Made by a program: the position numbers and the translations under genes. This document shows, in pieces, positions 44,593 through 54,096 of a stretch of 64,000 bases of DNA. Positions within the stretch are counted from its first letter, which is position 1, and each line of letters opens with the position of its first letter. The notes below the pieces were generated by a model. It did not search any database. It was not told where the DNA came from and saw only the letters and a program-made list of their open reading frames with translations. The stretch comes from CAZWLY01 sp964634465 (GTDB lineage: Bacteria > Desulfobacterota > Desulfarculia > G963662305). The stretch lies in the NCBI GenBank assembly GCA_964634465.1, contig CAZWLY010000001.1, forward strand, positions 310,001-374,000, written 5' to 3'.

Positions 44593-47294
44593 TCGCATCG
44601 GGTCCCATCTTTACGCCGGGACGCCGGCTCGCCGTGAGCCTGATCGTCTTCATGGCCCTTGTCGTCGGAACGATCGTGGTCCTCTTTTTGATCTCCCGCC
44701 CGTTGGGAGCAGTCAAGCACCTGTCGCTTAAGGCCGCGGAGAGCCACGGTTTTTCTCACCTCCCGGGAGGCGGTCTGGAGGCCGCAAGAGAGGCCTGGCT
44801 CGATTTCGACCTGAAAACGGAGGTGGCCTTCACCAAAGGATGGGTTCAACTCACCACCGGCCCAAACGCCCGCTATCGCCTCACGATCGTAAAAGCCGAC
44901 GGAGAGTCCGAACTCGTCGCCGAGGATAGCTTCTTCGAGCGCTTCTTCATCGACCTGAGCGCTCAGGTGAACAACCAGCGAAGCCTGGTTCTGCGCATCG
45001 AGGCCGAGCCGGGACGCGATCCGGCCAGGATATCAGGGGCCGAGATTCAGCTAGAGTATTACCCCCAAAAACTGTTCTCCTACCACCTAACGGTCACTGT
45101 CCTGGCCACGTGTCTGATCATCCTGGTGGGCTTGTTCGTCCACGGCGGGGTGCTCGCCTTCGCCGCCCTCAACGTCATCATCGGCGGACTGTTGGCTCTT
45201 TTCGCCGTGTCGGCCTGGCCCTACTTCTACCTGGTAAACCTGGCCGGCTGCCTCGCCTGGGCGACGGCCGGTCTGGCCGCTCTGGCCCGGACGGCCTGGC
45301 CGGAGGGGCTGTTCAAGAAGAGGGCTTGGCGCGGTAGTATCGAATTTCTGCGCTCGGCCGGCGGCGCTGATGGGGTGGGTCGGTTCCTGGCGGTTTCAAG
45401 CGCGGCTTACCTGGCCGTCTCGGCGCTCTTGTTCCGCTGGTTGGACCTGAACCAGACCGCAGCCTGGACAGACGGCTCGGCCGGAGTCGTTCTGAAAATA
45501 GCCCTGGGGGCGTGTCTGGCCGTTTGTCTGGCCGTCCTGGCTCCGTTGAGAAGAACGGCCGGGGACGGCGGCTGGGCGTGGCGGTGGGACCGGACGGCTG
45601 TGGAGCGTTTGGCCGTCTGGGCGCCGGTGGGGCTGGCCGTGTGGCTGTTGTTCTACGCCGGAATGGCCAGAGTGATCGACAACTTCGGACGGGTCGCGCC
45701 GGACGCCAATTCCTATTTCGTGAACATAGACAATCCCTGGTCCGCCTTTCTCCAGCCGACCGCCTACCGGGCCCCCTTGCTGTCCTATCTCAACAAGGCG
45801 GTCTACTCCCTCTACGATCTGCCTCATCAGATCGCCTTCATGACCCAAACCAGCCTGCTTTTCTGCTTCCTTGGCGGGGCGGCCGTAGTGTGGGTGTTGG
45901 AGCGTTTGTTCGCCAACCGATGGTTGGTCGTCGCCGGCTCGGTGCTGATGCTGGCCTGTCTGGGGTTTGTCTCCCCCCTTAACAACCTCGGCCCGATCCG
46001 CTATTTGAGCCAGGGCATCCGGTTGTATCCGTTTATCTTTTTGCTTACGCTCGTTTTCTACCACTGCCTGGCCGTGGGCGGAGCGAGCCGGCCACACCGC
46101 GCCCTGGCGGCCGGGGTGGGTTTGGGCCTGAGCTTGGGCCTGGCCTATCTGCTGCGGCCGGAGAGCCTGTTGTTCCTGGCGGTCATCCCCGCCTGCCTGG
46201 CGATTTGGCCTAAACGGTGGCGGAGCTGGCTGGCGGCCCTGGCGGCGGCGGCAGTGCTCATCGCGCCGTACGCCTACCTCAAGAGCAACCAGCCACCCAG
46301 CCGCAGCAACGTAGAGCTTACCGCCAAAGCCTGGCGGAACCTGGAGTTTCAAAACCGGCCCGGTCTGCCGACCACTCCGGAGGTGCGCCGGCGCCTGTAC
46401 ACCGGCCCGCCGGTGTCGTGGTCCGAGTATTTTTTCGGCATGCATACCTTCCGCCAGGTAGCGGCCTACACCGCGGGCGGCTATTACCGCAGCTTGATTA
46501 CCGGGCCGTACAGTTACCTGGTCCTAGACACGTTCGCCAAAAACCAATGGGGCGGGCGGAAATGGCCCTTGGCGAGAAAAGCGTTCATGGCCGTAGCGCT
46601 GCTCACCCTTATCGGCCTGATGGCCGCCCTGGAGGCCAAGGGCGTGGTTCTGGCTTTGTTCCTGTCGTTATTGGCCTTGGCCCCCAATGCCTTCATGAAC
46701 TATCTTGGCTCCTCGCCCCGCCATTTCTACCATGTTTGGCCGTTCATGCTGGTAATCACGATCCACGGCCTGGCCGTTGTGGGTCGCTCGGCCGTCGGTT
46801 TGCCGCTCAAACTGCTCCGCGGCCGCTACCTGGTCCTCTACCTGGCGGTGGCGGCGGTGATGCTCGCGCCAGGAATGTTCCCCCACCTCCATCGACTCGA
46901 CCACCTGGACATCTTCAAAAACCGACCCCAAAACCACGTCCGGGGCAGCGTCTTCCAGAAGTGGTATCCTCTGGAATACGACCACTCTTCGGGGTGGGGT
47001 CGGGCTGTGGTCAAAGAGGCTCTCTTTCCTCAAGGGGAGGGGATGATCGGGTTCTCTTTCAAGCGACCCGGCCGGGGGGAAGTCCGCCTGTCGTACCACG
47101 GCGTCACCAGGCGAGTGGTCGTAGGACCCGATACGGGAGAGGTCTATTACCCCTTCCACACCCCCAAGGTGGGCCGTTTTGAGGTCGTGGTCGAGTGCGA
47201 TGATCGAACCGGCAAGGCCTGTCCCAAGTTTATAAAGATTTCCAGCCGGCCGGTTGACTCGCCTCCCGGAATCAACCCTCGACCGCAACCCTAA
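44589..47294 (+). CDS. Large polytopic membrane protein (GT-C-like candidate)
   Basis: The 901-residue protein has an N-terminal transmembrane helix (about residues 12-40). A beta-rich periplasmic-type domain (about residues 45-155) follows, then more than ten transmembrane helices (about 160-770), and finally a C-terminal beta-rich tail (FSFKRPGRGEVRLSYHG, VVVECDDRTGKACPK). A soluble loop (MARVIDNFGRVAPDANSYFV) follows a hydrophobic helix where GT-C enzymes place the catalytic Asp/Glu. It may transfer sugars from a lipid carrier in the periplasm. I cannot name a family. It follows the flippase-like gene with a 4-base overlap, so the two probably cooperate. Confidence 0.6.
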   Translation: MIASGPIFTPGRRLAVSLIVFMALVVGTIVVLFLISRPLGAVKHLSLKAAESHGFSHLPGGGLEAAREAWLDFDLKTEVAFTKGWVQLTTGPNARYRLTIVKADGESELVAEDSFFERFFIDLSAQVNNQRSLVLRIEAEPGRDPARISGAEIQLEYYPQKLFSYHLTVTVLATCLIILVGLFVHGGVLAFAALNVIIGGLLALFAVSAWPYFYLVNLAGCLAWATAGLAALARTAWPEGLFKKRAWRGSIEFLRSAGGADGVGRFLAVSSAAYLAVSALLFRWLDLNQTAAWTDGSAGVVLKIALGACLAVCLAVLAPLRRTAGDGGWAWRWDRTAVERLAVWAPVGLAVWLLFYAGMARVIDNFGRVAPDANSYFVNIDNPWSAFLQPTAYRAPLLSYLNKAVYSLYDLPHQIAFMTQTSLLFCFLGGAAVVWVLERLFANRWLVVAGSVLMLACLGFVSPLNNLGPIRYLSQGIRLYPFIFLLTLVFYHCLAVGGASRPHRALAAGVGLGLSLGLAYLLRPESLLFLAVIPACLAIWPKRWRSWLAALAAAAVLIAPYAYLKSNQPPSRSNVELTAKAWRNLEFQNRPGLPTTPEVRRRLYTGPPVSWSEYFFGMHTFRQVAAYTAGGYYRSLITGPYSYLVLDTFAKNQWGGRKWPLARKAFMAVALLTLIGLMAALEAKGVVLALFLSLLALAPNAFMNYLGSSPRHFYHVWPFMLVITIHGLAVVGRSAVGLPLKLLRGRYLVLYLAVAAVMLAPGMFPHLHRLDHLDIFKNRPQNHVRGSVFQKWYPLEYDHSSGWGRAVVKEALFPQGEGMIGFSFKRPGRGEVRLSYHGVTRRVVVGPDTGEVYYPFHTPKVGRFEVVVECDDRTGKACPKFIKISSRPVDSPPGINPRPQP

Positions 47295-47323
47295 AGAGAC
47301 GAGCTGAGAGGTAAGGGGGCGCC

Positions 47324-48205
47324 ATGAGGGTGGTTATCATCGGGTCCAACGGTTATATCGGGCGTCGCCTTTCGGCCAGGCTGGCCGAGCTGGGTCACGA
47401 CGTGCATGGGTTAAGCTCGTCCGACGGCACCGGCCTCGACCCGGAAAGCGGCCTGTTCCGGGAAGGATTCGCCCTCCCTCCGGGAGTCGAGGCGGTGATC
47501 TACCTGGCCCAATCGCCTTATTATCGTTCCGGAGCCCAACGACGAGACCACCTCAGGGCGGTCAACGCCGCCTCCGCCATCCAGGCGGCCGAACTGGCTT
47601 CCCGGACTGGCGCCGTCCGGTTCGTCTACACCTCTACCGGCAGCGTTTACCGGCCCAGCCTTGAACCTCTGGCCGAGACCGCCCCCCTCCGCCGGGACGA
47701 CGCCTATGCCGCCTCGAAGATCGAGGCCGAGGAGGGACTGACCGCTCTTGCCGGTAAGATAGAGGTCAACGTGGTCCGCTTGTTTGGAGTCTACGGTCCG
47801 GGGCAGCAGGCCAAGCTGATACCCGCCTTGTTGGCTCGAACTTTAGGCGGGGAGAAGATCACCCTGGAGCGCAATCCGGCCGACCCGACCGATTTGGACG
47901 GACTGAAGGTGTCTTGGTGTTACATCGACGATGTCACTTCCATTCTGGGCCGGCTGGTCGAACGAGGCGGCCCGCTGGTGATGAACCTGGCCGGGCCCAG
48001 GCCGGTCAGTGTCCGGGAAACGGCCCTCCTCATGGCGGAGATGACTTCCCGCCGCCTCGATCTGGAACTGACCGATCGGTTTCGGAGCGGGGATTTGATC
48101 GCCGACATATCACTCCTCGAAAATCACTTCCACCCCGAGTTCACCAGCTTCGAGGACGGGCTGGCGGCGGTGGTGGAGCACGAGCTCAAAACCGGCCCTT
48201 GTTAG
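47324..48205 (+). CDS. NAD-dependent epimerase/dehydratase (extended SDR)
   Basis: The 293-residue protein starts MRVVIIGSNGYIGRRLS (GxxGxxG). It has VRFVYTSTGSVYRPS for the Ser/Thr catalytic strand and DDAYAASKIEAEEG as YxxxK (about residue 128), then VRLFGVYGPGQQAKL for sugar-nucleotide contacts. It should epimerise, reduce or dehydrate a nucleotide sugar. It differs from the SDR at 5633 throughout, so they are separate steps. A GAGGT-like site precedes the ATG. Confidence 0.88.
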   Translation: MRVVIIGSNGYIGRRLSARLAELGHDVHGLSSSDGTGLDPESGLFREGFALPPGVEAVIYLAQSPYYRSGAQRRDHLRAVNAASAIQAAELASRTGAVRFVYTSTGSVYRPSLEPLAETAPLRRDDAYAASKIEAEEGLTALAGKIEVNVVRLFGVYGPGQQAKLIPALLARTLGGEKITLERNPADPTDLDGLKVSWCYIDDVTSILGRLVERGGPLVMNLAGPRPVSVRETALLMAEMTSRRLDLELTDRFRSGDLIADISLLENHFHPEFTSFEDGLAAVVEHELKTGPC

Positions 48206-48372
48206 GCGTCTAGCGGACGAGACGCCGTTCGGGCCGGGCTGGAGGCGGGGTTGATCGCCCGGTAACACGATTCCGATCCGGAGCGCAGCAACAGGTCCGG
48301 TGAAAGCCGTTATCCGCTCCCGGAACACCGGGCTCCTGGAGTAAGACCGGAGCGCTCGAAGAGAGAGATGAC

Positions 48373-49953
48373 TTGAGCCTGACCGATTCATTGCGCCGCC
48401 TCGATCTGGCTCTGAAACTTAACATCTTTCCCCGCGACCGTCTCCTGGCCGCCTTTTCCGCTGACGGACTCGATTTTGACCGCCGGCCCGGTCTGGCCGT
48501 GGACGTCGGTCCGGGCATGGAAAACGTCCTTTATCCTTGTCTGGTCCAGGCGCTCGAAGGACAGCGGCTCTACTTTTACGCCGCCCGGCGGGACGAGCGG
48601 GGGTGGACCGGTTCGGTCCGGCTGGCTGTTTCCGCAGACGGAGCGACCTGGCGGCTCAAGCGAACGCCCTGTCTGGAGCCGGACTGCCCTGAGGACGACC
48701 GAGGTTGCCGTGCGCCCTGCGTCTTCGGCGGGGGCGAAGAGTGGACCATGCTCTACTTCGGCCACGGAAGCGACGGGCAGGTCCGATTGCGCTGGGCCTT
48801 CTCCCGGGATGGAGTGAGCTGGACCAAACGCGGTCCGGTAAAACTGGCGGGCGAGGGCTGGCCGGATGAAGTCTTGGACGCAGCCCCCTTGAAGGAAAAG
48901 GACCACTGGCGGATTTTCCTGACCGGGCGCAGCGGGTTTCGTCAGGCAGTCTATTCGGCTCGGTGGGACGGCGCGGGCGGTTTGGAACTGGAGCCGGGAG
49001 AGCGCCTGTCGGCCGGCGGCCGCGGTTTCAGGGCCTTGGTTCACCGGCCCTGGCCCCTCTATCTGGCCGACGGCCGGGTGCGGCTCTACTTCCAGGGGAT
49101 GGACCACAACTCCATCCTGGGCTGTTGCATCTACTCGGCCCTGTCTCTAGACGGACTGAACTTCGTTCCCGAGCCCGGCGTCCGTCTGGCTCCGGCCGGC
49201 CGGGGGGGAGACAAGCACGCCGTGGAGTACCCCACCGTCCTGGCCTCGGACAAGGGCGTCAGCCTGGTCTACACCGGCTGCTTCGGAAGTCATCTGTTGG
49301 AGCCGCTGACCATCTCCTGGCACCAGTCCGGCGAGCCCTGGTTGGCCACGCTCAGGCGCTTGCAACCCGGTCTGGCTGCCGGGCGAGAGACCGGGGTCGG
49401 CGGCCTGTTTCCCCTGGCTCGCCGCGTTCGGCGACTTGCCCTGGGGCGGGTATTGGCGGTCGGAGGAGATTGGGAGACGTTGCTGGGCGAGGCGGTCGGG
49501 GCGGAGCATAAATGCGCCCTGACCACAAAACCGCCCGGCTCGAACACCGCCGAATCGGAAGCGAACATTAAGGTTCTTTCCACCTCGGATTCGGCCTGGC
49601 CCTTCCGGAGCGGTAGTTTCGACACCGTAATCCTGGCCGCCGCTCGCCGGGAGGACACGAACCGGCGGCGGATCGAAATCGGGTTGGAAGAGGCGGCTCG
49701 GGTGCTGAAGCCGGGCGGGCGGCTTCTGGCTGCGCTCCGGCTCCGAGCGGCGAGCCTCCACCCGCTCCGCCTCGAACGCCTGGCGGCCGATCAGGGCCTG
49801 GTGGTGGAAGAGAGCCTCGCCTGGCCGACGCTTCCTTTCTCTCTGGCCAGGCGGGCGTCCCTGGCGCTCCCCTTTTTGGAACGGCTGGGTCGCCGTCGGC
49901 TGATGAAAGGGCTGGCGGGCGGCGCGGTGATAACGGCTCGAAAGACGGACTGA
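48373..49953 (+). CDS. Beta-propeller (GH43/GH32-like fold) protein fused to a methyltransferase domain
   Basis: Residues about 15-330 look like a five-bladed beta-propeller of the GH32/43/68 superfamily. They contain repeated blades with SADGATWRLKRTP and SRDGVSWTKRGPV (Dxx[ST]W turns), DAAPLKEKDHWRIFLTGRSG and VEYPTVLASDKGVSLVYTG. Residues about 395-526 resemble the second half of a class I methyltransferase (WPFRSGSFDTVILAAARR, AARVLKPGGRLLAALRLR), but the SAM-binding loop is not obvious, so it may be degenerate. TTG 48373 starts the frame. The ATG of the next gene overlaps the stop (TGATG type). A sugar-binding or glycan-remodelling role is inferred. Confidence 0.65.
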   Translation: MSLTDSLRRLDLALKLNIFPRDRLLAAFSADGLDFDRRPGLAVDVGPGMENVLYPCLVQALEGQRLYFYAARRDERGWTGSVRLAVSADGATWRLKRTPCLEPDCPEDDRGCRAPCVFGGGEEWTMLYFGHGSDGQVRLRWAFSRDGVSWTKRGPVKLAGEGWPDEVLDAAPLKEKDHWRIFLTGRSGFRQAVYSARWDGAGGLELEPGERLSAGGRGFRALVHRPWPLYLADGRVRLYFQGMDHNSILGCCIYSALSLDGLNFVPEPGVRLAPAGRGGDKHAVEYPTVLASDKGVSLVYTGCFGSHLLEPLTISWHQSGEPWLATLRRLQPGLAAGRETGVGGLFPLARRVRRLALGRVLAVGGDWETLLGEAVGAEHKCALTTKPPGSNTAESEANIKVLSTSDSAWPFRSGSFDTVILAAARREDTNRRRIEIGLEEAARVLKPGGRLLAALRLRAASLHPLRLERLAADQGLVVEESLAWPTLPFSLARRASLALPFLERLGRRRLMKGLAGGAVITARKTD

Positions 49954-51149
49954 TGCACATCTGCATGCTCTTGGATCACGCCTTTCCCGGCGATATCCGG
50001 GTGGAACGCGAAGCGGCGGCCTTGCTGAAGGCTGGCCACCAGGTCAGCATCGTCTTTTTCAGCGCCGGCGACACCGAGGCCAGCTCCTATGGTTACCAGA
50101 TCGACGGGGTCAGGCTGATCAGGGCGCCCCGGTTCAGGAATCGGTTCGTTCGGGGTGCGGTCAAACTGGTCTTGGGCTGCCGGCTGGTCCAGCGCTGGGG
50201 ACGACGCCTGGGTTTCGGGGCCGTCCATGTTCATGATTTGCCGCTGGCCGGAGCGGGCTGGCTGGCCGCCAGAAGCCTGGGCGCGGCCTTTGTGTTGGAC
50301 CTCCACGAAAACTATCCCAGTCTGGCCGCCGGCCACAGCCGCTGGCCTCGACTCAGCGAGCGGCTATGGCGAGACTTTGAGATCTGGGCCACCGGCCGGG
50401 CCGCCGCGGTGGTGACCATCGCCGAGGAAAACAAGGCTCGGATGCTCCACTCAAATCTGCCGCCCGAGAAAGTGATCGTAGTTCCCAACGGAGAGGACCC
50501 GGCCGTGTTCGACGCCCAAGGTTTCGATCGGGAGGTGTTGGAGCGCTACGCCGGCCGCCGGGTCTTCTCCTATGTGGGCTCCTACGGCCCCCATCGCGGC
50601 CTGGAGACGGCCCTCGAGGCGGCCGCTCTGACGGCGGCCGAACACCCCGACTTCCTGTTGCTCATCGTCGGCTGCCAGGACGACGCCGAGCGGGCCTACC
50701 TGACCGCCCGGGCCGCCGCCCTGGGCGCAGGCGAAGCGGTGGAGGTGATCGGGTGGGAGCCGTTTCACCGGGTGCCGGCCTACTGCCGGATCAGTCTGGC
50801 CGGCCTTATCCCCCACCACGACACGCCCCAGACACAGTCCGGCGTGCCCAACAAATTCTACCACTATCTCCTGGCCGGGCGGCCGCTGATCGTCTCCGAC
50901 TGCCGTCCCCTCCAATACCTGGTGGAGACCCACCGCTTTGGCCTGGTTTTCCCCGCCGGGGACAGTCGGGCCCTGGCCGAGCGGATGATCCACCTGCTGA
51001 AAAATCCCGAGGCGGCCGACGAGATGGGCCGCCGGGGCGAATTCTGGGCTCGGGGTGAGGGCTCCTGGAGCGTCCAGGAGAAAGAGCTGCTGGCTCTCTA
51101 CGAGAGGTTGGAGCGCGAGACGCCGAAGCAATGGGCCCGCGGCCGCTGA
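49953..51149 (+). CDS. Glycosyltransferase, GT4
   Basis: The 398-residue protein is a GT-B glycosyltransferase of family 4: HICMLLDHAFPGDIRVEREA at the N-terminus, DLHENYPSLAAGH, a linker KVIVVPNGEDPAVFD, and the second domain YVGSYGPHRGLET with SGVPNKFYHYLLAGRPLI as donor site. The DHxFPxDxRVxxE style start is typical of GT4 enzymes in surface-polysaccharide loci. It would extend the glycan. It overlaps the preceding stop by one base and the following gene by 19 bases, so this is a tight operon. Confidence 0.9.
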   Translation: MHICMLLDHAFPGDIRVEREAAALLKAGHQVSIVFFSAGDTEASSYGYQIDGVRLIRAPRFRNRFVRGAVKLVLGCRLVQRWGRRLGFGAVHVHDLPLAGAGWLAARSLGAAFVLDLHENYPSLAAGHSRWPRLSERLWRDFEIWATGRAAAVVTIAEENKARMLHSNLPPEKVIVVPNGEDPAVFDAQGFDREVLERYAGRRVFSYVGSYGPHRGLETALEAAALTAAEHPDFLLLIVGCQDDAERAYLTARAAALGAGEAVEVIGWEPFHRVPAYCRISLAGLIPHHDTPQTQSGVPNKFYHYLLAGRPLIVSDCRPLQYLVETHRFGLVFPAGDSRALAERMIHLLKNPEAADEMGRRGEFWARGEGSWSVQEKELLALYERLERETPKQWARGR

Positions 51150-52159
51150 ATGAATTGTCCCCCGCCGAGCTGGCGGCCTGGAACGAACAGGCGGCCTCCC
51201 TGGGCGGGACTCACCTGCAGACCGGTTTCAACGCCGCCGTCCGGCAGACTTGTTTCGGCGAAAGGGCCTACCTGCTCCTGCGCCGGGGCGGGGGGTTGGT
51301 TTTTACCGTCGGCTCGCCGGTAGCCGTCGGCGCCGGCGACCGCCCCTTCCTGCGCCTGGCCCGGCCGGTTCTGGCCCGGCTTTGCCCGACTCTGGCCTGG
51401 GATCACGGTCCACTTTCGGCCGAGGGGGACGACCCGACGGCCTGGGTCGAAGCAATCATCGACGCGGCCCGCAGGTTGGGAGCGGTGAGCGTCGGTCCGG
51501 TCAGCCTGCCCTACCTGAGACCGGATCTGGAACGGGCGTGGGGGGCGGCGCTGACGGCCAAGGGCTTTACCCGGACCGAGAAGGCCAGCTTTGTCCTTCG
51601 GTTTGGAGACCGGAGCCAAGAGGAACTGTGGGCCGGGTTGCACTCCGAGGCCAGGCGTAAGGTGCGCCGGGCCGAGGAGAGAGGGATCGAGGTGAGACAG
51701 GCCGCCGGACCCGAAGACTGGGCGGCCTATGAGGAGATAAGAAGCCAGACCTGCCGCCAGGCCGGCATCGCCCACCGTCCGGCCGTCTTGCGCCGGACAC
51801 TTGAGATTTATCCGCCCAAGAGCGTCAGAGTGTACCTGGCCTGGCGCGGCCATCGACTCGTGGCCGGGCAAGGCGTCAACACCTGGAACGGCTACTGGCG
51901 CCTGTTCGGCATCGCCTCGGCCGACTTCGCCCGACAGGAACGCCTGCCCGGAAGCGACCTGTTGCAGTGGCGCATCATCCAGGCTGCGGCGGGTGAGGGC
52001 GCCCACAGCCTGGACTGGATCGGGGCCAACCCCCAGACCGACTCGGGCAAGCTCAAGGCCATCGACGCCTTTAAGGCCAAATGGGGCGGGGAGGTGGTTC
52101 GTTACGGCGTCTACCGCCTGGACTTGAAACCGGCCCGCAGCCGGTTGTTGAAAAGATAG
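51131..52159 (+). CDS. FemAB/GNAT-type acyl- or aminoacyltransferase
   Basis: The 342-residue protein has two GNAT-like halves as in FemAB proteins. LWAGLHSEARRKVRRAEERG (about residues 158-177) is the recognisable family segment (xxxRxxIRxAxKxG). It is followed by VRVYLAWRGHRLVAGQGVN and LLQWRIIQAAAGEGAHSLDWIGANP. Such enzymes, found in exopolysaccharide loci, transfer an acyl or amino-acid group to an amine; the donor is unknown. It begins inside the preceding GT4 gene (19-base overlap) and ends convergently with the fifth AsnB gene, with a 14-base gap. Confidence 0.8.
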   Translation: MGPRPLNELSPAELAAWNEQAASLGGTHLQTGFNAAVRQTCFGERAYLLLRRGGGLVFTVGSPVAVGAGDRPFLRLARPVLARLCPTLAWDHGPLSAEGDDPTAWVEAIIDAARRLGAVSVGPVSLPYLRPDLERAWGAALTAKGFTRTEKASFVLRFGDRSQEELWAGLHSEARRKVRRAEERGIEVRQAAGPEDWAAYEEIRSQTCRQAGIAHRPAVLRRTLEIYPPKSVRVYLAWRGHRLVAGQGVNTWNGYWRLFGIASADFARQERLPGSDLLQWRIIQAAAGEGAHSLDWIGANPQTDSGKLKAIDAFKAKWGGEVVRYGVYRLDLKPARSRLLKR

Positions 52160-52173
52160 GGAGGTGATCGTCC

Positions 52174-54096
52174 CTAGGGACTCAACTTGAACATCCGGCA
52201 GGCCAGCTCCAGCGAAGTGAGCCGCCACAACCAGATCTCACCGGCCCGGTTGCGTAGATTCTTTTCCACGTGGCCGGGCCAATCTTTTACCGCCAGCCAG
52301 GGAGCGATTATCGGCTGTCTGGCCGCCAGGATCTCCCGGAAAACCTCCCGTCCCCGAGCGTACCATTCGGCCAAGGGCACGGAAAAACCGATCTTGTCCC
52401 GCCGCCAGCGAATCCGCCCGGGTACGATGTCTTCCAGGGCCAGGCGAAGAATGTGCTTGGTCCAGCCGCCCTTGATCCTGGCCGCCGGGGGCAGGGAGAG
52501 GGCGAAATCGACCAGCCGATAGTCGAGGAAAGGCAGCCTGGTCTCCACGCCGAAGCACATGGAGTTACGGTCGGCGTAATGCAGCAGCCGGGGCAGATTG
52601 AAAGCCATGGCATCCTGGTACAGCCGCCTGGAGAGGTCGGTCCGGCTGCGGAGCGGTTCGGGAACGTCCGGTTTCGTCAGCCCGTCTCCCAACAGGGCCC
52701 GGTAGCGTCCGGCCGAGCGGGGCTGACGGCCCGTGGCTGCAACCAGTCCCTCGGCCGCCCGGCGGGCGGCCGGGAGCAGGCCGTGGAGTCTACTCAAGCC
52801 GACCAACTCTTCCAGTAACGGGGCCAACTCGCCCGCCCGCATCAGTTGGGCCAGGTAGGTGGCGGTGTGGCCGGTATATCCGCCGAACAGCTCGTCGGCC
52901 CCCTGGCCGTCCAGGGTGACCTTGATGCCGACCTGCTCGACCTTTTCCATGACTTTGAACTGGGCGTAGGTGGACATGGTGTCCACCAGTCCGTCTTGGA
53001 TCCAGATCAGTCGCTCCAGGTCGCGATACAACCCCTCGCCAGTGGGGAATATGTGGTGGGACTTGGCTCCGGTCCGCCGGGCGATCTCGGCGGCGAACGA
53101 CCGCTCGTCGATGGCCGGGTCGTCGTAAACGGCGGTGAAAACATGCTGCCCGGCCGAGGTGGCGATGGCGTCATCGAGCCGGCGTTGCAGGATTCTGGCC
53201 GCCAGGCAGACCACGGCCGAGGAATCCAACCCGCCGGACAGGCACGATCCGACCGGCACGTCGGCCCGCAGATGCAGCCGGAGCGAGTCGGTCAACAGCT
53301 CGGCCAACCTGCCCGCCAGGCTCCGGCGTTCGGCCGGAGAGACCGGCTCCCAGGCGGCCGGTTCGGGCCAGGTGTGATAGCGCCCTTCTTCGAGCACGCC
53401 GCTGAGGTCTACGGTCAGCCACCCGGCCGGAGGCACCTGGCGGACCTCGCTCAGCAGGCTGGATTGGGAATGATCCAAGACGCCGTGGATGAGAAAATCG
53501 CGGACCACCGCCGCCTCGGCCCGGGGAGTGAAATCGGGCAGGACGGGAAACTGCTTTAGTTCCGAGCCGAAGACCAGACCGCTTTCGGTCAGGCGGTAAT
53601 AGAGCGGCTTGATGCCCAGGCGGTCCCTGGCCAGGACGATACGACCGGACAGGCCGTCGATCAGGGCCAGGGCGAACATGCCGTTGAGCCGGGGGAAAAG
53701 CTTCGGCCCCCATTGCTGATAGCCGTGGATGACGACTTCGCTGTCCGCGGTGGAGCGGAAACGGTGGCCCAACCCGATCAGCTCTTTCCTCAATTCCACG
53801 AAATTATAGATTTCGCCGTTGAAGACCAACCTGATCAGGCCCGTCTCGTCGGCCATGGGCTGGCGACCGGTCGGCGACAAGTCGATGATGGACAGGCGGC
53901 GATGACCCAGGGCCGCCGGCCAGGTCTCGTCGGCCGGCGGCTTTTCTTCGGCGCTCAGGTTTCGGCGGCCCAGGCGGATGAACAGGCGGCCTTCGCCGTC
54001 CGGCCCGCGGTGGGCCACCCGGGCCATCAGGCGATCGAGCACCGTGGAGCGATAGCCGGGGCCGGACCAGAAGAACCATCCACCGATGCCGCACAT
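52174..54096 (-). CDS. asnB: Asparagine synthase-type glutamine amidotransferase, copy 5
   Basis: The 640-residue protein has intact motifs: Cys2 in MCGIGGWFF, HRGPDGEG, LVFNGEIYNF, ARDRLGIKPLY, PP-loop LSGGLDSSA (Ser287) and LDGQGADELFGGY. The glutaminase contains an insertion after HRGPDGEG (LFIRLGRRNLSAEEKPPADE). It is the only polysaccharide-island gene on the minus strand and is convergent with the FemAB-like gene, so it has its own promoter in the 54.1-54.7 kb gap. It may be the general asparagine synthetase or another glycan amidotransferase. Confidence 0.91.
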   Translation of the reverse strand: MCGIGGWFFWSGPGYRSTVLDRLMARVAHRGPDGEGRLFIRLGRRNLSAEEKPPADETWPAALGHRRLSIIDLSPTGRQPMADETGLIRLVFNGEIYNFVELRKELIGLGHRFRSTADSEVVIHGYQQWGPKLFPRLNGMFALALIDGLSGRIVLARDRLGIKPLYYRLTESGLVFGSELKQFPVLPDFTPRAEAAVVRDFLIHGVLDHSQSSLLSEVRQVPPAGWLTVDLSGVLEEGRYHTWPEPAAWEPVSPAERRSLAGRLAELLTDSLRLHLRADVPVGSCLSGGLDSSAVVCLAARILQRRLDDAIATSAGQHVFTAVYDDPAIDERSFAAEIARRTGAKSHHIFPTGEGLYRDLERLIWIQDGLVDTMSTYAQFKVMEKVEQVGIKVTLDGQGADELFGGYTGHTATYLAQLMRAGELAPLLEELVGLSRLHGLLPAARRAAEGLVAATGRQPRSAGRYRALLGDGLTKPDVPEPLRSRTDLSRRLYQDAMAFNLPRLLHYADRNSMCFGVETRLPFLDYRLVDFALSLPPAARIKGGWTKHILRLALEDIVPGRIRWRRDKIGFSVPLAEWYARGREVFREILAARQPIIAPWLAVKDWPGHVEKNLRNRAGEIWLWRLTSLELACRMFKLSP

